A stretch of DNA of 64,000 nucleotides, taken from the NCBI GenBank assembly GCA_905147135.1, contig LR990043.1:20151584-20215583 (forward strand), in the 5' to 3' direction. The stretch is from Blastobasis lacticolella. Taxonomy: Eukaryota; Arthropoda; Insecta; Lepidoptera; Blastobasidae. A program made the position numbers and the translations under genes. A model generated the notes under the pieces. It did not search any database. It saw only the letters and a program-made list of their open reading frames with translations, and was not told the DNA's origin. Positions 47,192 through 57,396 of the stretch are shown piece by piece (positions within the stretch are counted from its first letter, which is position 1; the number at the start of each line of letters is the position of its first letter).

Positions 47192-48147
47192 ACATATTTA
47201 AATGCCCGTTCAACATTTAGTAAATAACTTAGTATGTGCAAACAAGACCTGCCACTCAATATGCGGAGAAAATTAACACATAACAATTCAAACCACTGAA
47301 AGCCAATACACTATAGATTTTACCGTACTGCAGAACAATAAATTAGTAAGTTAATATCTAAACAAGCTCAGACTGAGTAGGTGTAACGGATAGTCGCAGA
47401 ACAAGGCCCACATAAACTGGGAAGACATAGTAATAGGACTCTGAAACAGGAATGACAGGAATTTACGATGATAATGCTGTGCAAACTCCGTATTGGTCGG
47501 CATTCGAATAATGTCAGTTTTATTCTGAATTTAAAATGTAAATGCAAACATAAAATATTCACAGATTCTAACAAACCTGTCACACAATCGAGTCGGGTCC
47601 AGATATCGATAACTCATGGGGCGCGTCACTATAAATCAACAAGGCCCTCGCAGATAGTGATGCCCACGTATACTAACTAGGTAGTCGATAAATATTCTAA
47701 TCTTTACGGTTCGTTTGCAGAATATACTATAAAGTTGAGGCTTAGTCACGGGCATATCATCGGATTTGCATTATGATCCAATAAAATAACATTATAGTGG
47801 ACAGCGATCTTTGCTGTTTTACGATTTGTCTGGACTATTTTAAGTGCAAACTACAGTTTGCGCTTACTTATTAGTAAGATGTAAAAAACGATTTAAGAAT
47901 TGAACAGTTCAATCCTACAGTATTTCCAGTTTCGAAGAACTGAAAATACCGTCAGCGCCGCACTACACCAAGCGACAGAACGCAGTTAAAGAAGGCAGTT
48001 AATTGACAAAGTCAGAAGTCACAATAATAGACTCATTTGTCTATTAGGGATTGAAAATGCAAAAAGGACTTTATAAAAAAATTTGTTCTTTAAACTATAA
48101 GTACTGGAAGGGAAAATTGAGGGAAGGAGAGGTAGAGGAAGACCTAG
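47192..48147. other. noncoding DNA
   Basis: A+T-rich DNA. Two opposed frames of 70 codons at 47368-47680 have no domain. Confidence 0.4.
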
Positions 48148-48262
48148 AAGAATGAATGAATGAATGAATACTTTACTGCATAAAAACAGGATACAGTCAG
48201 TACATATCAGTAGCAACAGAGAAATCAATAGGCGGTCTTATCGCTTAAAGCGATTTCTCTTG
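48148..48262 (-). repeat. LINE 3' end with (ATTC)n tail
   Basis: On the plus strand (GAAT)n is followed by ACTTTACTGCATAAAAACAG and GGCGGTCTTATCGCTTAAAG. Read on the minus strand, a body ending TTATGCAGTAAAGT has a tetranucleotide tail, as many lepidopteran non-LTR copies do. Confidence 0.6.
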
Positions 48263-48322
48263 CTTATGGCTTGAAGCGAGAAGTTACGTACGGCAAATGA
48301 GGGAGAAAGTGGGAGTCGTGTA

Positions 48323-48534
48323 GTAGAGCTCGTCTAATCTAAAATGACGCGCCCCACTATCGCATTATCGCACACAAGCAAGTTTAAAATATGGACGCAA
48401 TACATATACAAATGCCGTTGTAATTGGTCATTCAGTTGCCGGTGAAATTCAAACGTTATCAATATTTGCACTCACACATCGAAATCAACTAACTAAGTAG
48501 CGGGGCGCGTCATTTTAGACTAGACGAGCTCTAC
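48323..48534. mobile_element. MITE with 33-bp terminal inverted repeats
   Basis: The left repeat (48323-48355, starting GTAGAGCTCGTCTAATC) and the right repeat (48502-48534, ending GACTAGACGAGCTCTAC) differ at one of 33 positions. If TA is the duplicated target, the element spans 48326-48531, bounded by TA|GAGCTC and GAGCTC|TA. That would fit a Tc1/mariner-type origin. There is no internal coding frame. Confidence 0.85.
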
Positions 48535-48647
48535 CAGGAAATGAAATAAAAACGGAGATTGAGAGAAATGTCGACTGTTTCAGCGACAAGAGCGAGGCTC
48601 ATAAATTTATAAAGATGAGGTTTAAATTTTGAACATTGCTGTCTTTA

Positions 48648-48745
48648 ACCCGCCTTCCAAGCGTGGAAATTACGGTAGTGTCTTATTCTAATGTGAAGGA
48701 GGCTTATGACCAGCAGCAAACTGTTATGGGCTATTGATGATGATC
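48648..48745 (+). repeat. Rep-C 3' part, plus orientation
   Basis: AACCCGCCTTCCAAGCGTGG, AAATTACGGTAGTG, then ACTGTTATGGGCTATTGATG and ATGATC correspond to the (ATG)n-bearing end of Rep-C as read on the minus strand at 6031. Confidence 0.7.
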
Positions 48746-49131
48746 AAAGGAAACCCCTTAAAAGGAAACGGATTGGTATCAAAGAGGTATTCCTTCCAAC
48801 TCACATATTGCAAACACATTTACATGGTAAAGTAAATAAAACCGATTGTCGATATAAAAGTTGGAACGATCTCACACATTTCTTTGTCAGATATGAGGAG
48901 ATAGCTATAAAAGCGGATCGTTTTTGGAAAACCATGTCAAGTCAGCGCTTGTTTATGATAATGGCGATCCGCGACGCTCGAGCGTTTTATAGATATAGTA
49001 AAATTTTCATATCAAAAGATGGAGCTATTCTTCATTGCAAAGTCGCGGAAAGTTCGATACCCATTTCCTCGCTGTCTCTGTTGGAGCTGGCACGACGCGA
49101 GTGTTATTGTACACGGATAAAATACAAATAA
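48706..49131 (+). CDS. doubtful 141-codon open frame, unknown product
   Basis: The first 15 or so codons lie in the Rep-C copy, so the nominal start is not that of a conserved gene. Downstream, a basic stretch (KRKR) is followed by mixed sequence with FWKTMSSQRLFMIMAIRDAR and a C-terminal SLSLLELARRECYC. The latter is faintly like the start of a SOCS box, but the rest of such a box is absent. AATAAA overlaps the stop codon. The length is close to the chance maximum for the window. It could be a retrocopy or an exon read into repeat DNA, or an accident. I do not recognise the family. Confidence 0.2.
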   Translation: MTSSKLLWAIDDDQRKPLKRKRIGIKEVFLPTHILQTHLHGKVNKTDCRYKSWNDLTHFFVRYEEIAIKADRFWKTMSSQRLFMIMAIRDARAFYRYSKIFISKDGAILHCKVAESSIPISSLSLLELARRECYCTRIKYK

Positions 49132-49314
49132 AGCTGACGACAGTAGGCCAATTCTAAGTTTTATTTTATTGTAACATCAGACGTGTAGCCAATTTAGTGT
49201 TTTGTTTTTCAGTTTTTATAGTACCTTTGCCAATTCCCACCTTTATCATTCACTGTATGTCGATATTCCCAAAAAACCCCTTCGAAAATCACATGCGGTA
49301 TTTAAGAAACCTCT

Positions 49315-49664
49315 AGGAACCGTCGGTGGCCGAGCGGTTAAGGTATCCGACTCGTAAGCAAGAGGTACCGGTTTCGAATCTCACTACGGCTACGTACCAA
49401 TGACTTTTTTCTGAGCTATGTACATTAGTTGAATTCCAACCGATGCTCTTACGGTGAGGGATAACATCGTGATGAAATTGCAATGAATGTGTAACCATGT
49501 AACCATGATCAAATATGGTCGGGTTCCCCTGCTAGCAGGGTCACGGAGATCAGATAGCAGTCGCTCCACTGTAAATACATGATCTGTCAAACCCTGGATC
49601 ATGGTCAAAGCGGACCTCGTGCACGAGAGCACAACCGGGACATTAACGCCAAAATGATTAGTAT
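49315..49664 (+). mobile_element. SINE-A, full-length with perfect 16-bp target duplication
   Basis: This is the most complete copy, 350 bp long. Its head is GTCGGTGGCCGAGCGGTTAA, CGACTCGTAAGCAAGAGG and CCGGTTTCGAATCTC. The full body follows and the 3' end is ACCGGGACATTAACGCCAAA. TATTTAAGAAACCTCT occurs exactly at 49299-49314 and 49665-49680. The perfect duplication indicates a recent or well preserved LINE-mediated insertion. The anticodon position of the head reads CTCGTAA (Thr-CGT-like), but stem mismatches make a working tRNA unlikely. Confidence 0.93.
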
Positions 49665-49680
49665 TATTTAAGAAACCTCT

Positions 49681-50091
49681 GCACACAACTTTCTAGGAGC
49701 AAATGACCTTTGGTATCTCCTTCATTGACTTTTATACGCCGCAGTGACCATTTGTGCCACGAATGCGTTTTAGATTTACTACAGCAATAATGACATAACG
49801 AGCTTCCAAATGTAAATTGAGGGTGTAAAAGTCTCATCATAGACTACATTAGAGGTCCGACTTCGTTAGTGTAACGTCATAATATAAGAGAACGTGTCCG
49901 CAAACTAATGATTCTTCTGTGTTGTGGTTTGTATGTCATTTTTGTTTTTGTCGAATAACAAGTAATAATAAATCAAGGTAATTAGAATTGTGTCGGTTAT
50001 TATTGCAGCTTTTGTCCGTGACTTACTTCGTATGGACCGGGTTTTCATTTTCTTTATCATTTTTACCCCTTTATGGAAAAAAGCGGTTTTA
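49681..50091. other. A+T-rich noncoding DNA
   Basis: No repeat family or gene was recognised before the Helitron pair. Confidence 0.4.
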
Positions 50092-50281
50092 TCTATACTA
50101 ATATTATAAAGAGGAAAGGTTTGAGTTTTTGTTTGTTTGTTTGTATTGAATAGGCTTCAAAACTACTGCACCGATTTCAAAAATTCTTTCACCGTCGGGA
50201 AGCTACACTATCCCCGGGTGACATAGACTATATACCCGTGTACCCGTAGTGGTACCCGTGCGAAGCCGGGGCGGCTGCTAG
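50092..50281 (+). mobile_element. non-autonomous Helitron, 190 bp
   Basis: It starts A|TCTATACTAATATTATAAA and ends GGCGGCTGCTAG|T, the TC...CTRR termini of Helitrons with insertion between A and T. A GC-rich hairpin region (CCCGTGCGAAGCCGGG) lies just upstream of CTAG. The internal phrase CTACTGCACCGATTTCAAAA is common in lepidopteran members. Confidence 0.85.
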
Positions 50282-50799
50282 TCTTTATATATATAATTCT
50301 TCTGTGAGTGTGTATGTCACTGAACTACTCTCAAACGACTGGACCGATTTTGATGAAATTTTTTGTGTGTGTTCAAGGGGATCTGGGAATGGTTTAGATT
50401 CACACCTAAGGTGTAGGGTAGGTGTAGGGTAGGTGTAGGGTAGGTGTAGGGTAGGTGTAGGGTAGGTGTAGGGTAGGTGTAGGGTAGGTGTACGGTAGGT
50501 GTACGGTAGGTGTAGGGCAGGTGTAGCGCAGGTGTAGGGTAGGTGTAGGGTAGGTGTAAGGTAGGTGTAGGGTAGGTGTAGGGTAAGTGTAAGGTAGGTG
50601 TAGGGTAGGTGTAGGGTAGATGTAGGGTAGGTGTAAGGTAGGTGTAGGGTAGGTGTAGGGTAGATGTAGGGTAGGTGTAAGGTAGGTGTAGGGTAGGTGT
50701 AGGGTAGGTGTAGGGTAGGTGTAGGGTAGGTGTACGGTAGGTGTAGGGCAGGTGTAGGGTTAGAACGCTACGCGAACGAAGTCGCGCTGGGTCCACTAG
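50282..50799 (+). mobile_element. second non-autonomous Helitron, in tandem
   Basis: It begins directly at the preceding CTAG as TCTTTATATATATAATTC and ends GGGTCCACTAG|T. A perfect small hairpin CGCGAACGAAGTCGCG lies about 10 bp before the end. Its middle is a minisatellite (50407-50760). The end is nearly identical to that of the minus-strand element at 33542. Confidence 0.82.
50407..50760. repeat. 11-bp minisatellite, about 32 units
   Basis: The unit AGGTGTAGGGT is repeated with variants such as AGGTGTACGGT, AGGTGTAAGGT, AGGTGTAGGGC and AGATGTAGGGT. Variant units recur in the same order in places, which suggests duplication of multi-unit blocks. A 159-codon open frame on the minus strand is only the 33-base (11-codon) read-through of this array. 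Confidence 0.95.
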
Positions 50800-51516
50800 T
50801 AAATTATAAGTTTCATGTGTATATCTATGTATTTGTGTGTCGGTTAAACAGAACTCGCTTTCAAGTTAGAATTTGTTACCAATTAATAATTGGCAATAAA
50901 TACTTTCAAATCGGTCTACCATTTTACCATTTCGAATAAGGTGGACTGAAACAAACACATTAACAATGTTCTGTAATTTCATTTTGAGGAAAATATCCAC
51001 TAATTAATGTGAATTATATGACGCAACAGGCTTTCCCAACCGTCCTTATTTATTACCTATTACTACCGGCATAACTGGAAAAACATTATGTTTTGTAGTA
51101 GTTTTAATGGAACATAGAACTAATTGTGTATTACAATACCCACCCAAATACGCCTATATATTAACTCGAATTCCTGTGGTTTCATTTACAACATTATTTT
51201 TTCATATACTTTTTTGAGCACTTGTGGTAAGCAAGTACCTTAGAGTTGGACGAAAAAATGTCCAAGAAACATTCGTATTGTATACTTTATGTTCTATAAT
51301 TTATACATTTGGCTGTATTACGTAAATCCTTTGCCGCAGATAACTTATTTGCGTAAGCGCAGACGCCATTGTCTCTAACGACGGGCTTGTGCCAGCAAAT
51401 TGGCTGTTATATCGTGGCCATGTCGGTTATACGTGACTCCAACTATAGCTTTTAGTTAGTTGGAAGTTAGGACATACACGAGTCATAACTACAGATAGAT
51501 GTCGGAAAAGCCAGTG
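50800..51516. other. A+T-rich noncoding DNA
   Basis: No repeat or gene was recognised. Confidence 0.4.
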
Positions 51517-51893
51517 GTAGTAGGTGCAAAGTAGATTGGCAATAGCGGACGACGACCTCTCCGTTCTCCGTTCGGTCACACCAATTGCTATGTTGATTTA
51601 AATAATCGTATTCGTCAAAATTTGATGTTAGTAGAACAGTTTATATTTTTTCTCCATATAATTTAGTAGTGTAAATTTTCTTAAAAGTTAATTGCCATTA
51701 CTAGTCATTAGATACTAAGTTAGGTTGTAAATGACTAAATCGGTTCTTTTATAGATAAGTTCTACGAGTACATAACATTTTGGCTAATATGACCCTTTGA
51801 AGTCACTACACAACAATCACTCTGACCATATACGAATTAGTTCTGACCGAGAGGTCAACGACCGCTATTGCCAATCTATTTAGCACCTACTAC
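51517..51893. mobile_element. MITE-like element with inverted repeats of about 50 bp
   Basis: The left end GTAGTAGGTGCAAAGTAG plus ATTGGCAATAGCGG and GACCTCTC pairs with the inverted right end GAGGTC, CCGCTATTGCCAATCTATTT and AGCACCTACTAC. The element is about 377 bp. The interior is A+T-rich and noncoding. No clear target duplication was seen, so the superfamily is not assigned. Confidence 0.8.
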
Positions 51894-52511
51894 ATTAATT
51901 AGTAAATGGTAAGCAGTTACCACAACCAGCTGTCACTCCCGTACTGCCGACCCATTAAAAACCTTTCCACCCTTAGAAGAACTATATTTCGAATTAAGTC
52001 TCAAAGGAAAACCAGGCTACTACTAATAACATGTTATTTGCGCAACAAACCAACATAAACTTTCACAAACACAATCATCGAAGTTAGCCCAACCATCAGA
52101 CTGCACGAACTTCCTTAAAGATAACGCGGTTAACTTATAAGCTTGCATTACGCAAACATAGTTCCTAAGAAAGCCGGATAAGCAAGCCCTAGTTATCTGG
52201 GTATAAGATCTTATCCCGTGCAATTCTAGTACGATGGGACCCATTACGCATTTTAGGTCACAGAGTCGGGCATATGTCTTATGGGGATTTTTGCATAATA
52301 TCATTGAGATGAGTTGCGAAAGTATGTGATATCTACTGCAGGATAAGACGGAGGACTGGCCTAAATGTGTGAGATTTGTGTGTATGTGGAATAGGAAAAA
52401 GTGGTGAGTCAGGATCGGAGATTGTGACACTAGCTTCTGCTTTCCGCCTAGAGGATACGGGTGCAAGTACGTAGGATAAGATGTAGGTATATCTGAAAAG
52501 GTCTATAATTG
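51894..52511. other. noncoding DNA
   Basis: A minus-strand frame of 147 codons (52023-52466), the longest outside the minisatellite, has many Cys, His and Leu residues and no recognised domain. It is at the chance limit and is not called as a gene. Confidence 0.35.
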
Positions 52512-52556
52512 ACCATGATCATTATCAGCCGATAAAAGTCCACTGCTGGACGTAAA
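52512..52556 (-). repeat. Rep-C-type end fragment
   Basis: CATGATCATTATCAGCCG and AAGTCCACTGCTGGACG resemble the (CAT)n-bearing start of Rep-C as read on the plus strand. Confidence 0.45.
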
Positions 52557-54060
52557 AACTTACAGTTCATGTTAGTGATACAGGAGTAATAACAATTTAA
52601 AATATGGAATCAGTTCTAATAGTCGTAATATTAATGTGAAGTACCTAGGTATTTTTGGATTGTTGACGGAGCATTAATAATATAGAATAAAACAAGGCTC
52701 ATTGAATTTCCATTTTCATGAACATAATATGTTCACAGTCTACTACTATGATTATGAGAGTTATTAGGAAAGTTTATTTAATTCTGAAATATTTAAGGCT
52801 AATAAAGACGGAACCCTAATAGGATTATTCAAGAGTCTGTCCATCACAACCAATTTTTCGCATCTACTAAATCGATTATATTTATCAAAGTTGAGAAGTA
52901 AGGTCTGAGCGCAAGAAGTATACAAGAAAAACCAGCGAAAAAGTGAAGTCACAACCACCAAAGAAACACTACTTTGACATTACTGCCCTGTTTCGCCAGT
53001 CACCTCGGCCCAGCCGTCGTCGGCCCAGCCAACCGAGAACGCCAAAACTCCCGCACCAAAAATTCGATTCTCAAAACTGCTAAGTCCCTGACAAGTTGCA
53101 TCAATAAAAGTTGTACGATCGCGGGCGCGGGTTTCCTTGCGAATAGATTGTTGAAAAAAGACAACAGAGAGTAACATTGGCGTGCGGCCAGATTCGAACC
53201 CCGGAGCGCAGACTCCGATGTATGGCATGCGAACAGCCTTTTATAGTTTTTGTCAAGCCCTCTCTTGGTGTAATTTAATAGCAGCTGCGCCAGGGTTGGG
53301 GCTTAAACGTATGCTTTAAACGGATTCTATTGTCAAAGGTTAATATAGCGTTATTTTTAAAATTAGGTACTATTTTACACCAGCCTGTCAACTCGATACA
53401 TTGCCCGTAACATCAATAATTTACGTTTCATTTTATAAAAATGCAGAGCCATCGAAAACCCTTTCAGCTCTGATTAATTAATTAGGCAACCTTAAAAATA
53501 CGGCGGCAGGCTTCAACTTAAATAAATAGGTAATATGTATAAGCTTATGTGGCCACCATAGGTGCGTTGTCATTGTGATGCTAAGGTGTCTCCTCCTGCC
53601 TATCCACTTACTGATGGTTAGGTACCCATAACCGCGGAATTCTGTCTTGTTGGACTCCTACAAACGATGATTACCTTCAGGATAAGATATTTTATATGTA
53701 CGGTAGTCTATTTAGAGAGCAGTACAAAACCTCCCACTTACTTCTTCAATAGTGTATCAGTCATGGGCAGAGAAGAACAAGGAAATTAATTGTGATAGTA
53801 ATAAACAATTCCAAACTAGGGCACAACGTTGGCGAAGACAATAGCTTTATGAAGCTTATTCCGTTTAACTCTCGACAACCCTGCCCGCATTGAAGAGACA
53901 CTCCAGACAATAAGCTTTTATTCTAAAACAAATTTACTTGGCAATTGGCAACCTCGCCCTAACTGCCGCCATCTCGAATCCTAAAGTACGTAAGGACCTA
54001 ACTGCAGACGTAATAGCTATTAAATATCACCACTGTGACTTTACGTTTTATATAAAATAA
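52557..54060. other. noncoding DNA with a tRNA-like scrap
   Basis: At 53180-53225 the minus strand contains GGGGTTCGAATCTGGCC, a B-box-like word within CGGAGTCTGCGCTCC context. No A box or cloverleaf was found, so it is at most a degraded tRNA-derived piece. At 53002-53031 CGGCCCAGCC is directly repeated. Confidence 0.3.
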
Positions 54061-54395
54061 TGATTTCGGTGTCAATGTCCCGGTTGTCCTGGGAGCGCGC
54101 GAGGGCCAGGGTCGGGCAGGGTCCGCTTTGATTATGATCCTGGATATCCTGATTTGGCAGTTCAGGTAATTACAGTAGAGCACCTGCCACCTGACCTCTG
54201 TGACCCTATTAACAGGGGGACCAGACCAGATTGGATAACCAAGCAGATTGGCTCACCATAAGAGCATCGGTTAGTTTCAACTAATGTACACAACTCAAAA
54301 TGTAATGAATACATGACGGCACTGCATCGAACTTAGATCGATGCCGGTACCTATTGCTTACAAGTCCAATTAGCTAGCCATTAGGCCACGGATAC
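54061..54395 (-). mobile_element. SINE-A, nearly full-length
   Basis: On the plus strand it reads from GATTTCGGTGTCAATGTCCC through GGGTCCGCTTTGATTATGAT and AATTACAGTAGAG to a degraded head: GCCGGTACCTATTGCTTACA, AAGTCC and GCCACGGATACG. The head has several substitutions, so this is an older copy than 49315-49664. Confidence 0.87.
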
Positions 54396-55049
54396 GTAAA
54401 TTTTATATGCATAAACATAAACCCTTTAAATGACCTAAGGCTGTATAAGCTAACAAGTCCATTAGGACACGAGAGAGCGGAAAGAATATAAGCACAAAAG
54501 AGTTTAATAGTCACACTAAAATACAGAGAACAATCCTATTATGCCCTCTTTTCCGTACACTGCGACCATTGCGCGATATGGGTGCACCAACTAGCGTTTT
54601 GAATTGTAGAAATTAGCATGAAAATTTTCCAAGAAAACTGGAACGGAACGGGCAAAGCACATTGTGTTCCAGGGCGCACAAGACAGCTGTTCTCGCCATG
54701 GAAAGAGTTTCACTAGAGCAAAACAAGCCGTGAGGGGCTAATCGTGTTAGAATACTCGTAGATGCAGTAACAGCGAACATTTCCCAGTGCAACGTCTTAC
54801 TGCTCCAAGATGAGTGCAGTTGTTTCTTAGTAGGAAAGTTAGGAGTACAAGTACGACTACATGAATAAATAATGTAGAATGTTAAATTTAAATATTTTAT
54901 TGTAAGATTTAATTGTCGTACGAAGCTCAGTGTCTATGCATCTGGATTCAGCAAACAAACTAAACCGACCATAGATTGCAGTTCGAACATCACCCTGGCA
55001 CTGACATTTAGGTTCCTCGGAAAACAATTCAATTCTTTTAAACAGCACA
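54396..55049. other. noncoding DNA
   Basis: Nothing identifiable. Confidence 0.4.
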
Positions 55050-55400
55050 TTTTGGCAACGGCACGGCTCTTACACTGCCGTGGGAGACCCGTTCCGTTTT
55101 ACGTGCAGTTTCCATGTAGTGCACGCTGTCTGCTGCACTCGCGAGCAATGTAAACGCGGCAAGCGTGCGGAGGAATTTACGCGCGCTTTGTTTTTGAAAT
55201 TGGAAGCCGTGTTGAGAGCCGAGGAAAACAATGTTTATTTTTAAATTTAATTGCATGGGGTGCCAGCTAATTGCCGTAAGGAGACGGGTTAGGCGTTGCG
55301 CTTTTGTTTGCTAACGCGCGCTATTAATAAATCTGAGCGCTGCATTATGCAGGGTTTGCGTTGATTAATTTGTTTGTATTTCTTTGATTCAGATTCGCAT
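55050..55400. other. CpG-rich, repeat-poor block
   Basis: A short block rich in CpG and GCGC words contains GGGTTAGGCGTTG (55286-55298), exactly shared with the block at 24300-25340. A 72-codon minus-strand frame (55038-55256) is not clearly coding. Confidence 0.3.
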
Positions 55401-55837
55401 TGGAATTTAATTACTTTGGAAATTTGATCCCCAGCAGTCTTATCTTCAATTTATGAGCTTTCCGCGAACTCATATCAGAACACTATAGATGAACGTATGC
55501 ACATACACGGTTGTAATAAAACGCCCTAAAAGCGGCTCAAACGTGCACAGATCAAAGACCGTCCCGTTTTTCATACACACAATGGTCGATGAGCGAAACC
55601 TCTTAGCCTTTCTTCACCTTAACCCTTCGCAAAGGCTTGTAATATCTTTATTACAAGGTCTGCGCGTAAAATCATAACAAAACTCCTTCCTGCTCGCGGC
55701 TGCCTTGGCCAGAAACAAGGTAAAACGGTCCAGTCAGGGTTTGTGTACTCGTTTATTCAGACGGAATTATGACTTGTAGATACTAAATAACTTAACCTCA
55801 TTTGTCAAACTAAGACCCTATACAAATACGTTTAGTC
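55401..55837. other. noncoding DNA
   Basis: No repeat family or gene was recognised. The minus- and plus-strand frames are under 65 codons. Confidence 0.35.
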
Positions 55838-55950
55838 TCAAATGTCCCAGTTGCAAAATGTCCACTGGTAAAAAAATGTCCAAGTTGCAAAATGTCCAGG
55901 TTGCATAATGTCCAGGTTGCAAAATGTCCACATCGTAAAATATCATCGTA
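55838..55950. repeat. 17-bp degenerate minisatellite
   Basis: About six units of AAAATGTCCAGGTTGCA occur with variation (AAGTTGCA, ACTGGTAA, ACATCGTA endings). They are contiguous, with no spacers. Confidence 0.85.
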
Positions 55951-56061
55951 AAATATCACTATATAAGTCGCTAAATGTTGTACAAACTTACTACTCATGA
56001 GTTGCCGCTTATATAAGTATTTATATATTTCACGATATATTACGTATTTATCAAATATTCG

Positions 56062-56300
56062 TAAATAAATAAATAAATATGCTTGGACAATTCAATCAGC
56101 GCCATCTAGCCCCAAAGTAAGCTAAGCTTGTGTTATGGGTGCTAGATAACTGATAAACTACTTATATACTTTTAAATACATATAATACACAGACCAGTAA
56201 CAGAAATGAAAATTCATCATTTAAATTTCTGCTCGGCCAGAAATCGAACCCGAGACCTCTGCGTCAGACTGTCAACCAACTGAACCACTCAGGTCGTCTA
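56062..56300 (-). mobile_element. SINE-B, second copy
   Basis: It begins on the plus strand with (AAAT)n, the reversed tail. It continues through CAGCGCCATCTAGCCCCAAA, GTGCTAGATAACTGATAA and GAAAATTCATCATTTAAATT to the reversed tRNA-like head: GCTCGGCCAGAAATCGAACC, TGAACCACTCAGGTCGTC. Compared with 9932-10188 the anticodon region is more decayed. The layout is otherwise the same. Confidence 0.85.
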
Positions 56301-57163
56301 ATATGCAACGCCATAGCCCATAAATCTTACATTAACTGCCGTCGTCGGTAGCGCACCACGCGAAACGCACCAGATCGATGGTGGGTGACCGTACCAGCGT
56401 GTCAGCTAAGGGTTGCGACCCACTTCGCGGCGAGGATACGCGATTTATTGATCCAGCACCCGATGGATTGCGGTTAATGAGATTCTATACACAGTCATGG
56501 GGTGCCAATCGTCACCGGGGACTGTTTTTATTTATATTTATTTATACACTTTCCATAAAGTTTGTCATGCATGGTAAAGAACAATTTTTTCATCAAACTG
56601 TTTGAGTTTGTTGGCGAATGATTACCGATTAAATAATTACATAATGCGTAAATACCGCATATCCAACAAGGTCGAAACATATCGACTTTAAACTCTGTCC
56701 CAGATCAATCACCTACGATACAAAGAAACCTCATCATTCCGCCAAATAGACTTCACACCATGGGTCACTTATTTTGCCTCAGTCTTGAAAACAAATACCC
56801 ACTTTAAAGCATCTTCAATAGTTAGTTCGTACTGAATTGAGAGTCGCTTCGTTCGGATAGTTCAACAAGTTTCCGGGTCCCCAGCGGAAGATCTTAAACC
56901 TCGTTTCGCCAACGGTATTGGGAGGCACAATGATCATCTAGCCGGAGAATTACTCATTACACGTGTATTTTACACGGGTTATACACACGTTACACATAGT
57001 TCCAGAGGAAGGGTTAGCCTCCGAGGAATGCGACACGTGCCCAGCCCACGTCTCTTGGACGCGTCATATATTAGAATTCCGGATAGCGTAAGTTGGTAAT
57101 TAATCCTGATGTTCGGTCCGCAATTATTTGTTTGATGGTTTAGTGGTATTTTATTTAATATTG
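56301..57163. other. noncoding DNA
   Basis: A G+C-rich patch at 56340-56520 carries a 75-codon frame without a domain. Nothing else was recognised. Confidence 0.35.
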
Positions 57164-57396
57164 TCTTTTTTATACTGAGCAGTGATAGACGACCAGACAG
57201 CCTACTTGATGTAAGCGGTAATTGTCGCCCATAACATCTACGATTCATGCATTTGGGTTGCCGGCAACAAAAATCCAGACCGCAGGTGTGTTGTCACTGT
57301 GAGGACTAAGGTGAAATGTCTTACGACTGTAATTGCGCTGGCTACCTTATCTTCAAACTGGAACACAACAATGCAAGCATTGTTGCTTAGCGGATT
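57164..57396 (-). repeat. Rep-D copy, nearly complete
   Basis: On the plus strand it reads from GACCAGACAGCCTACTTGAT through GCGGTAATTGTCGCCCATAA, GTTGCCGGCAACAAAAATCC and AATTGCGCTGGCTACCTTAT to the palindromic end CAATGCAAGCATTGTTGCTT. This is the reverse of the 4012-4231 and 62791-63013 copies. Confidence 0.82.

Noticed and set aside
50317..50796. 159-codon minus-strand frame with a repeating TYPTPTLHLPY pattern
   Set aside because: It is the read-through of the 11-bp minisatellite; 33 bases equal 11 codons, so the repeat is automatically open. It is not a repeat protein.
52023..52466. 147-codon minus-strand open frame
   Set aside because: A rough estimate with about 6% stop codons per position puts the longest chance frame in 64 kb near this length. 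No domain, codon bias or splice context was seen.
55838..55950. CRISPR-like array
   Set aside because: The units are contiguous with no unique spacers, there are no cas genes, and the DNA is eukaryotic.
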